DNA of 5,620 bases, from the NCBI GenBank assembly GCA_030647175.1, contig JAUSJU010000057.1, positions 1-5,620 on the forward strand, read 5' to 3'. Both the position numbers and the translations under genes were made by a program. This document shows, piece by piece, positions 1-5,539 of the stretch (within the stretch, counting starts at the first letter, position 1; every line of letters begins with the position of its first letter). Source of the stretch: a bacterium (lineage in GTDB: Bacteria; Patescibacteriota; Minisyncoccia; Minisyncoccales; UBA10102). Below the pieces are notes generated by a model. The model ran no database searches. It was not told the DNA's origin and saw only the letters and a program-made list of their open reading frames with translations.

Positions 1-1461
1 ATCCGGGATATGCGCAATTAAGTCAGTTTCAACCATGCTGGGCACCACCATGTTGACGAGAATGTTTTGTCTGGCATATTCTACGGCCAGAGCCCTGGTG
101 AGTCCTACCAGGCCGCTCTTTGCGATAACATATTTGCTGTGCCGCGAAGGAGGGTCATCGGTTGCCACGGTGCCAATGGTAATAATGCGGCCTCCTCCTG
201 CTTTGATCATGCCGGGTATCACCTCTTGGGAGCAGTAAACGCTTCCCTTCACCACCACGTCCAGATCCCTTTGAATATCTTCCCATTGCGTAGAAAGAAA
301 ATCTTTTGGAATAAAATCTCTTACCGCATTGTTCACGAGCACGTCAATTGCGCCAAAAGATTCGTTGATTTTTTCAACCATGGCCCGCACCTGCTCGCGA
401 TTGGTGATGTCCGCCTGAAAACAGAGAGCTTTGCCGCCCCCTTTGCGGATGTCTTCTACGAGACTTTCTGCGTCCTCCTTTCCCCGCAGATAGTTGATAG
501 CTACCTTGGCTCCCAGCGCGGCAAAGAGCATGGCGCATGTGGCGCCGATTCCGCTGTTGGCTCCGGTGATGAGCACCACTTTGTCCTTGAGACCCATATC
601 ATGCGCTTTCTCTTGTATGTTGGCAAAGGAAGAAAGGCGTACTCGCGAGCTCCTCACCCCGGCGGTAATGAACCCTCGTATGGCAGATCCGACGGTAAAC
701 TCTTTTTTTATGCTGTGCGTTGCCTCCGACACAAACGTTACCTCTTCTTTGAACTCATAGGGAGCATCAAGGACAACGGGCTCATGTATCGTTGCCTCGA
801 ATCCGTACAGCGTCGCAGATGTCCCCGGCATAACCATTCCCACAGAGGGAGAACACATGAGTAGGGCCAATAACTCAAGTGGAGAAAAAGCGGGGCTAAA
901 CTTTTCGTCCGGCAACCCTTCTTGCAAAAGAAGTTGCAGGCTTGCCAGGACCCCCTGAGATACGGCAAAGCGCATCGTACTCGCCATACCTTCCTGAATT
1001 TCCTGCATTGCGTATGTGCGCTCTTGAACATCGTCTTTCAGCAGACCCTCTTCTGGCGTATCGCTTGCGATGGGAGTGCGTATCTCGGAAGGAGCCACCT
1101 CTCCCCTGCCTTCAATCAACGATTCCTGGGATTTTTGATTGAGTATGCGCCATGAAAACCCGCCTTGTTCTTGCATATGCGTTTCAAGCGTCAGGGTATC
1201 GTTAAAAAAAATCGGCTTGAGGAACTTTGCCTGGAGAAAGCGCAATCTCCATGTGCCTGGAATACGGGGGAATTGAACTGCCAACAAAAAGCAAAGGGGA
1301 AGGAAGCCGTGCGCAATACGCTCGCGGTAGGCGGAGGTTGCGGCAATATCTTCGTGAAGATGCAATGGATTGGTATCTCCCGTAAGAAACGCAAAGCGCC
1401 TCACCATAGATTCGGTAATCTGAAAAGAGATGCGCTGCGCTTGATTGTGTGCTTGTGACAT
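1..1461 (-). CDS. MaoC-like (R)-hydratase / second hotdog / short-chain dehydrogenase fusion, 3' end outside window
   Basis: One reading frame runs without a stop for 487 codons from the ATG at 1461 to the window edge. Residues about 10-125 form a MaoC-like hotdog domain. Its hydratase motif is FLTGDTNPLHLHED, with the predicted catalytic Asp29 and His34, followed by RIAHGFL (48-54). Residues about 147-280 look like a second hotdog lacking that motif (RTYAMQEIQEGM, GMVMPGTSATLYGFE, IHEPVVLDAPYEFKEEV). The short-chain dehydrogenase domain starts near 289, with the nucleotide loop TGANSGIG (299-306), the NNAV segment (377-380), and active-site Tyr444 and Lys448 in YVIAKSG. Position 431, where Ser is usual, is Thr. 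By family, the first domain hydrates or dehydrates an enoyl/(R)-3-hydroxyacyl thioester and the last reduces or oxidises with NAD(P). In this operon the ACP-bound acyl group is the likely substrate. The start lies 4 bp after the GNAT stop. Roughly 60 or more C-terminal residues of the reductase should lie beyond the window. Confidence 0.9.
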   Translation of the reverse strand, partial: MSQAHNQAQRISFQITESMVRRFAFLTGDTNPLHLHEDIAATSAYRERIAHGFLPLCFLLAVQFPRIPGTWRLRFLQAKFLKPIFFNDTLTLETHMQEQGGFSWRILNQKSQESLIEGRGEVAPSEIRTPIASDTPEEGLLKDDVQERTYAMQEIQEGMASTMRFAVSQGVLASLQLLLQEGLPDEKFSPAFSPLELLALLMCSPSVGMVMPGTSATLYGFEATIHEPVVLDAPYEFKEEVTFVSEATHSIKKEFTVGSAIRGFITAGVRSSRVRLSSFANIQEKAHDMGLKDKVVLITGANSGIGATCAMLFAALGAKVAINYLRGKEDAESLVEDIRKGGGKALCFQADITNREQVRAMVEKINESFGAIDVLVNNAVRDFIPKDFLSTQWEDIQRDLDVVVKGSVYCSQEVIPGMIKAGGGRIITIGTVATDDPPSRHSKYVIAKSGLVGLTRALAVEYARQNILVNMVVPSMVETDLIAHIPD

Positions 1462-1465
1462 ATGC

Positions 1466-2035
1466 TTAGAAGGCGAGCTTTTTCCGAATAGAACGCCACT
1501 CGTCTCTGGTTATTCCATACCACACCTGGTCGACAAATGCTCCTTTATATAGCAACCGCTCCTTGAACGTGCCCTGGTACGAAAGACCCATCTTTTTGTA
1601 ATTGAACACGGAAGCGACGTTAGGGGCGTAGGCGCCCGTGGAGATTGAGTGAATACGAAGTTTCAGAAACACAAAGTCAAACACAAAGGCAATGGCCTCC
1701 TGCACGGCTCCCGTGCCCCAGTATTTCTTGTTTCCGATGAGATATCCATAGTTCGCGTATTTGTGCACCGGATGAATGTCGTACAGCGTAATGATGCCGA
1801 TGTGCTTTTTTGTTTTCTTGTCAAATATTCCCCAAAGAAACTTGGTCTTCTGGTCAAATCCTTTCACATACGCTCTCTGCGTCGCCAGGGTGTGTTTCTT
1901 GAAACGCGCCTCCAAAAACTGATTCACCGCAGGGTCATTCAGCCAAGAAACATACTCCTGGGTAACATCCCCAAAAGAAAGGGGCTTGAGGAATATGCGT
2001 CTTCCGCGTAGCAGTACATCACCGCGCTTTGTCAT
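1466..2035 (-). CDS. GNAT-family N-acyltransferase (RimJ/RimL-like; candidate PseH-position amino-sugar acyltransferase)
   Basis: Starting at the ATG at 2035 the protein has 189 residues; a TTG three codons upstream (2044) is an alternative. Both overlap the ACP gene, and neither has a Shine-Dalgarno core, so ATG is preferred. The N-terminus has GRRIFLKPLSFGDVTQEYVSW, then LNDPAVNQFLEARF. Motif A is GNKKYWGTGAVQEAIAFVFD, with Y-W-G-T-G-A as the pyrophosphate-binding loop, and motif B is NVASVFNYKKMGLSYQG, followed by KGAFVDQVWYGI. This is the RimJ/RimL (Acetyltransf_3) layout often found among sugar N-acyltransferases in surface-polysaccharide loci. Next to PseB and PseC, it stands where PseH normally acetylates the new 4-amino group. 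Because it directly follows an ACP gene, the donor could be an acyl-ACP or the matching acyl-CoA rather than acetyl-CoA. Family is certain; substrate is inferred, and the sequence is not close to short PseH proteins such as that of Campylobacter. Confidence 0.9.
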   Translation of the reverse strand: MTKRGDVLLRGRRIFLKPLSFGDVTQEYVSWLNDPAVNQFLEARFKKHTLATQRAYVKGFDQKTKFLWGIFDKKTKKHIGIITLYDIHPVHKYANYGYLIGNKKYWGTGAVQEAIAFVFDFVFLKLRIHSISTGAYAPNVASVFNYKKMGLSYQGTFKERLLYKGAFVDQVWYGITRDEWRSIRKKLAF

Positions 2036-2270
2036 GGAGGGCAAGTTTAGCCATTATAGCATCTCTGATCGCACGAAAAGAAACGAGCTCTGGAATCTCA
2101 ATATCCTGAAATCGCACGGAAAACTCCTCCTGCAGAGCCATAATCAATCGAAGGTGCTGAAGCGAATCCCACCGGGCAATGGTGTGGACGGAAGCGTCGT
2201 CTCCGATGATGCCCTCGTCCACCTCCAAAGAATCCGCCATGATGCTTCTGATACGTTTTTCTAAGGTCAT
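2019..2270 (-). CDS. Acyl carrier protein (stand-alone, FkbJ-like)
   Basis: This is an 83-residue one-domain carrier protein. The phosphopantetheine site is RWDSLQHLRLIMALQEEF (33-50), with Ser36 as the attachment residue directly after Asp35 and the expected amphipathic helix II after it. Upstream, the loop GDDASVHTIARW and downstream the helix-III/IV region FQDIEIPELVSFRAIRDAIM fit the four-helix fold. The Trp before DSL and the PELVSF turn are more like carrier proteins of FkbH-linked or peptide-synthetase-like systems than like housekeeping AcpP, which usually has a DSL(D/E) motif in a more acidic helix. It overlaps the FkbH-like gene by 4 bp and its own last codons overlap the next gene, so the two enzymes and the carrier are likely made in step. 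Its probable job is to carry a short acyl chain as a thioester for transfer to an amino sugar. Confidence 0.93.
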   Translation of the reverse strand: MTLEKRIRSIMADSLEVDEGIIGDDASVHTIARWDSLQHLRLIMALQEEFSVRFQDIEIPELVSFRAIRDAIMAKLALHDKAR

Positions 2271-4051
2271 GAATGTGTTTGAACTTTCATTTCAATGCTG
2301 CTGAACCATGGAGGAATGGCGGGGAGAGTGCCTGCAAGATTCAGTACGTATGCGTTTTCTGCTTCTTTTGCAAACCCTACGTGCGAATAGAGGTCTTTTA
2401 CTACGGCATTTTTTGCAGTAGGAATATATTCTCCAGTTATCAGCATTACTCCTCGTTCTTGCAGATACAACGCTACCTTGGAAACTACCGCCTGTTCAAT
2501 CGTACGGCCAATGACCCGACAACTCTGAAGGAATATATCAACGCTCGCCTTCTTGTCTTGAATCTCCACAATGAGCAGGCCGACAATTCCGTTATCCCCG
2601 AATTTGTCCTGCACGGACCAGGAAAAAACCTGCCATTTGGAATCTTCCATGAATCGCGTAATGTCTGTTTCAGAATATCGTCTTGTCGTAAGATTGAACT
2701 GATTTGTCTTCTGGGTCATCTGGGCCAGGCGCGGGATCTGCGTCTTCTCATTCACAAAAATCGTAAGATGCATGTCCAAACCCTTCCAGAAATCTTCCAA
2801 TGAAGCTGCTTCCTGCTTCAAGGAAGCCCGTTTGCCCTGGTCTTGATATATCCGCACCTTCTTCAGATCTTCTTGAGAATAGATGTTCTTCTCAAATACG
2901 TGTAGTTCCTGGAGGAACGCTGCGTATTCGCCAGCTCCCTCCGGAAGTTCCGGGGTGTACACTTCGGGAGCCTGTTCTCGCATCAATTCCCGCTCAACAG
3001 GGCTGTCGTCAAGGAATACCAGCGCTTCTAAACCAATATCAAGCTCCTGTGCTATTTCTTGGATTGATTGAGGTTTCGTATCCCAACCAATCTTTGTGAT
3101 AACAAAATCCTCCAAGACAAGAGGCATATCGTCTTTCCTTTTACTAAATACTTCTTTGACGTCTTCAGGATTATTCTTTGACGCAATGGCAAGGACAATG
3201 CCTTTTGAAGAAAGCTGCTTCAACTGAAGCTGGAAGTCGTAATATGCGCGCCCTGAACCCGTTGGCCCAACGATGACGCGATCCGCTCCCTCCACTCCCA
3301 CAACTCCCCCCCACAGCGTGTTATCAAGATCAAGCACGATGCATTTCTTGGTTTTTCCGTATGCGGCAAATATGATACGCGAGAGTTCTTTGCCAATCTC
3401 TACCAACCCTTCCGAAGAAAAGGGCAAAGAAGAGTGGTAGTACAGGTTCCAGTCGTAAAAATGCTTCTTGCCGACCCTTGAGGCGATATCTTGAGCGTCA
3501 AGCACGTATACTTCTTTATACCGCGAGGCCATAGTGGCAATACTTCTGTTGAGATGGGCCAACGCTTCTTTCTGGGAATGCTCCCTTTGTCCGTCAAGGA
3601 TGCCGTAGTACCATCTGCCCGGATGATCAAACGTTGTAAGAATGATACGGGGCTGTGATGTTCTGCGGGCTGCTGCGATAAGCTGTTCCATGCGACCTAC
3701 GACTTCTTTCGTCTTCTTTTCCAGTTCCAGGGGAGTTATGTTATGAAAATCACGGATGAGTTCGGGAAAAAACTCTTGAAGGGTGGCAAAGAGAAAAACG
3801 ACATCATATGTGCCTTTGCCATATTCTCCTGCCGGATTGAGAAGTTCCTGCTCAAATATGTTATAGCCGAAAAATTTGATGGCTGGCGCAAATCCTTCCG
3901 AAACAAGCTCAACACGTACCACTGGCTCAATGGGTTCAAGCGTACACGAATGAAATACGGCAAGCGAAAGGGGCGCTCCTTGAGGCGTCTTATCAATCTG
4001 CCTTGCCAATTCCAGATACTCCTTGTACGTATTTTTTATCGTTTGGTGCAT
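2267..4051 (-). CDS. FkbH-like protein: SGNH-like N-terminal domain, HAD-IIIC phosphatase core, GNAT-like C-terminal domain
   Basis: This 594-residue protein matches the long FkbH form. Residues of about 30-230 look like the SGNH-like N-terminal domain, with LLNPAGEYGKGTYDVVFL (70-87) and LPFSSEGLVEIGKEL (209-223). The HAD core begins with IVLDLDNTLWGGVVGVEG (238-255). Asp241 is the expected phosphoryl-accepting residue and Asp243 the acid/base. The core continues with motif II ASKNNPEDV (290-298), Lys326 in WDTKPQS, and the acidic motif FLDDSPVERE (346-355). The C-terminal acyltransferase-like part has QKTNQFNLTTRRYSE (447-461), KFGDNGIVG (483-491) and LQSCRVIGRTIEQ (508-520). Characterised FkbH proteins of methoxymalonyl-type pathways bind 1,3-bisphosphoglycerate, dephosphorylate it and pass the glyceryl group to an ACP. 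Cys510 is a plausible glyceryl-thioester position, but that is inference. The gene overlaps acpS by 16 bp and the ACP gene by 4 bp (ATGA), which supports the ACP as its partner. The transferred acyl group may differ from glyceryl. Confidence 0.93.
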   Translation of the reverse strand: MHQTIKNTYKEYLELARQIDKTPQGAPLSLAVFHSCTLEPIEPVVRVELVSEGFAPAIKFFGYNIFEQELLNPAGEYGKGTYDVVFLFATLQEFFPELIRDFHNITPLELEKKTKEVVGRMEQLIAAARRTSQPRIILTTFDHPGRWYYGILDGQREHSQKEALAHLNRSIATMASRYKEVYVLDAQDIASRVGKKHFYDWNLYYHSSLPFSSEGLVEIGKELSRIIFAAYGKTKKCIVLDLDNTLWGGVVGVEGADRVIVGPTGSGRAYYDFQLQLKQLSSKGIVLAIASKNNPEDVKEVFSKRKDDMPLVLEDFVITKIGWDTKPQSIQEIAQELDIGLEALVFLDDSPVERELMREQAPEVYTPELPEGAGEYAAFLQELHVFEKNIYSQEDLKKVRIYQDQGKRASLKQEAASLEDFWKGLDMHLTIFVNEKTQIPRLAQMTQKTNQFNLTTRRYSETDITRFMEDSKWQVFSWSVQDKFGDNGIVGLLIVEIQDKKASVDIFLQSCRVIGRTIEQAVVSKVALYLQERGVMLITGEYIPTAKNAVVKDLYSHVGFAKEAENAYVLNLAGTLPAIPPWFSSIEMKVQTHS

Positions 4052-4386
4052 ATGACGAATGCCAAAGCATAATCTTTTACGTGGGCCATGCTTATCTGAC
4101 AGGAAGCATTGCTCGCTTGTTTGAATGGTAAAAACGCAATGGAGGGCTTTCCTGACGCAGACGCTGTAATCTCAATATTCAGATAGGATACCGGTTTGCC
4201 GAGTGCCTTGAACGCTGCTTCTTTAGCTGCGAAACGCGCGGCAAAATGTTGAAGCGGAAATGCCTTGCTTTTGCAGAGGCGGATTTCTTTTGCGCTAAAC
4301 ACGCGCTTCATAAATTCCTGCTTCTTCATTGCCTTGGCAAAATCAGGTAGAAATACGATATCAACTCCGACTCCTAATACAGACAT
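4036..4386 (-). CDS. acpS: AcpS-type holo-[acyl-carrier-protein] synthase (4'-phosphopantetheinyl transferase)
   Basis: This 116-residue protein has the normal size for a one-domain AcpS. It shows the N-terminal magnesium-site motif GVGVDIV (5-11) with Asp9, the signature RFAAKEAAFKALGKP (51-65) with Glu56 as the second metal ligand, an SGKP turn (78-81), and the C-terminal strand SMAHVKDYALAFVI (99-112), matching the family's S-x-S-H-x-x-x-x-A-x-A pattern. The enzyme moves 4'-phosphopantetheine from CoA to the serine of an apo acyl carrier protein. It starts 10 bp after the pseC stop and overlaps the next gene by 16 bp. An acyl carrier protein is encoded two genes downstream, so this copy is probably dedicated to it, although it could be the only AcpS of the cell. 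The usual Arg near residue 14 of the GxDxxxxxR pattern is not obvious here (VFLPDF), a small deviation. Confidence 0.9.
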   Translation of the reverse strand: MSVLGVGVDIVFLPDFAKAMKKQEFMKRVFSAKEIRLCKSKAFPLQHFAARFAAKEAAFKALGKPVSYLNIEITASASGKPSIAFLPFKQASNASCQISMAHVKDYALAFVICTKR

Positions 4387-4396
4387 ACGTGTGCTG

Positions 4397-5539
4397 TTAT
4401 ATTCGGTATCGCGAAATGACCTCTCGCACCGTTTTGATAACCGTGTGTATTTCTCCCGATGTCATCTTGGGAAACAATGGCAGTGTCATTGCGCGTTCGT
4501 AATACCGTTCGGCTACCGGAAAGTCGCCTTTCTTATATCCGAATGTCTTTGTATAAAACGGATGGAGATGGACGGGAATATAATGCACCTGCACGCCAAG
4601 GCCTTTTTTGCGCAACGCTTCAAATATCTCCCTTCTTCCTACTTTCAATAATTCCAAGCGCAATCTGATTGGATATATATGATACGCCGACTTAGCATAC
4701 GATTTCTCGACAGGAAGAGTAATCTCTGGAACATTGCGAAATGCAAGATTATACTGTCGCACGATCTCCCTTCTCCTTTTTACGAACCTATCCAGCTTTT
4801 TGAACTGACTGAGGCCTAAGGCGCATTGAAGATCGCAAATCCGATAATTATTTCCCGGTTTCTCTATCTCGTAGTACCATGCTCCCTTCTCTGATTTTTT
4901 AGTAATGCCATGGTTCCGAAATGCCTTGAGGCGTTCATACAAATCTTTTCTGTTGGTGACAATCATTCCTCCTTCTCCCGTAGTGATTGCTTTGACTGGA
5001 TGAAAACTAAACATAGTCATATCAGAAAAAGAGCCTACTTTCTTTCCTTTGTATTCTGAGCCCAAGGCATGGGCGGCGTCTTCAATAACCAAAAGGCCGC
5101 GCTCTTTCGCAATTTTTCTTATCTTATCCAACTCAACCGGATGACCGGCAAAATCAACCGGAGCCAATGCCTTGGTCCTCTTGGTAATCTTTTTTTTGAT
5201 CTCTTCGGGGCTAATATTCAGCGTGTCCTCCTGAATGTCGGCGAATACGGGCTTTCCCCCGCAGTACACAATGGCGTTCGCAGTCGCGGCAAACGTCATG
5301 GGGGTGGTGATGACCTCGTCTCCCGACCCAATACCGGCTGCAGCGTATGCCGCGTGCAGAGCCGTAGTTCCAGAAGAGAACGCTACCGCGTATTTTACTC
5401 CGCAATATCTGGCTATCGCCTGCTCAAATTGCTCAACTGCAGGCCCCTGGGTGATCCAGTCGCCCTTCAGCACACGCACAACGGAAGCGATATCGCTTCC
5501 GTCTATCCACTGATGACCGTAAGGAATAGTTTTCTTCAT
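4397..5539 (-). CDS. pseC: UDP-4-amino-4,6-dideoxy-N-acetyl-beta-L-altrosamine transaminase (PseC-type PLP sugar aminotransferase)
   Basis: This 380-residue protein has the full length of the DegT/DnrJ/EryC1/StrS (fold type I PLP) family. It begins MKKTIPYGHQWID, typical of PseC, and has the substrate- and PLP-binding SSGTTALHAAY (55-65). It also carries the EDAAHALGSEYKGKKVGSFSD block (153-173), whose Asp154 should contact the PLP pyridine nitrogen, then SFHPVKAITTGEGG (178-191) with Lys183 as the Schiff-base lysine. Further conserved blocks are FRNHGI (207-212), GNNYRICDLQ (229-238) and VQVHYIPVHLHPFY (317-329). PseC transfers an amino group from glutamate to C4 of the 4-keto sugar made by PseB, in the cytoplasm, as step two of pseudaminic acid synthesis. 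The ATG overlaps the preceding stop by 4 bp. No Shine-Dalgarno core lies upstream. Other 4-aminotransferases such as PglE or ArnB are less likely given the HPVK-ITTGEGG context and the PseB-like tail upstream. Family assignment is very secure; exact substrate is inferred. Confidence 0.9.
   Translation of the reverse strand: MKKTIPYGHQWIDGSDIASVVRVLKGDWITQGPAVEQFEQAIARYCGVKYAVAFSSGTTALHAAYAAAGIGSGDEVITTPMTFAATANAIVYCGGKPVFADIQEDTLNISPEEIKKKITKRTKALAPVDFAGHPVELDKIRKIAKERGLLVIEDAAHALGSEYKGKKVGSFSDMTMFSFHPVKAITTGEGGMIVTNRKDLYERLKAFRNHGITKKSEKGAWYYEIEKPGNNYRICDLQCALGLSQFKKLDRFVKRRREIVRQYNLAFRNVPEITLPVEKSYAKSAYHIYPIRLRLELLKVGRREIFEALRKKGLGVQVHYIPVHLHPFYTKTFGYKKGDFPVAERYYERAMTLPLFPKMTSGEIHTVIKTVREVISRYRI
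5481..5502. repeat. Perfect 22-bp palindrome inside the 5' end of pseC
   Basis: The half-site ACGGAAGCGAT is followed at once by its exact reverse complement with no spacer and no mismatch. The symmetry ends at 5480/5503. It lies 38-59 nt into pseC and encodes residues Gly14 to Ser19 plus flanking bases. In RNA it could fold as a stem of about nine base pairs with a four-base loop; in DNA it could be a dimer binding site. No function is established, and coding constraint alone could have produced it. Confidence 0.6.

Noticed and set aside
595..597. Internal ATG at codon 289 of the fusion gene, as a possible separate start for the dehydrogenase.
   Set aside because: The upstream frame is intact and domain-bearing right up to this codon, and no convincing ribosome binding site precedes it. 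A single fused gene is simpler.
67..864. A 265-codon open frame on the plus strand.
   Set aside because: It lies in exact codon register opposite the MaoC/dehydrogenase fusion, has no recognisable domain and a cysteine- and histidine-rich composition. It is open only because the real gene avoids codons that read as stops on the other strand.
738..1031. A minus-strand 97-codon frame inside the fusion gene.
   Set aside because: It is a shifted frame of the same strand with no domain signal. The fusion frame continues through it with hotdog-type sequence, so there is no sign of a frameshift.
2042..2044. TTG at 2044 as the start of the GNAT gene.
   Set aside because: It adds only three residues outside the domain, is a rarer start codon, and has no ribosome binding site to favour it over the ATG at 2035. 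It remains possible.
2273..2803. A 176-codon open frame on the plus strand opposite the FkbH-like gene.
   Set aside because: The antisense protein has no family motifs, while the minus-strand frame carries conserved FkbH blocks across the whole interval.
4387..4396. The 10-bp gap between pseC and acpS, searched for a promoter or terminator.
   Set aside because: It is too short for either and shows no inverted repeat or T-run, so the genes are taken as one transcription unit.
5190..5197. Run of eight T (A8 in the pseC mRNA), and a similar A8 run at 1204-1211 in the fusion gene, as possible slippage or phase-variation tracts.
   Set aside because: Both runs are in frame, encode ordinary Lys or Phe codons in intact genes, and are shorter than typical phase-variable tracts. 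Nothing in the other frames suggests a functional shifted product.
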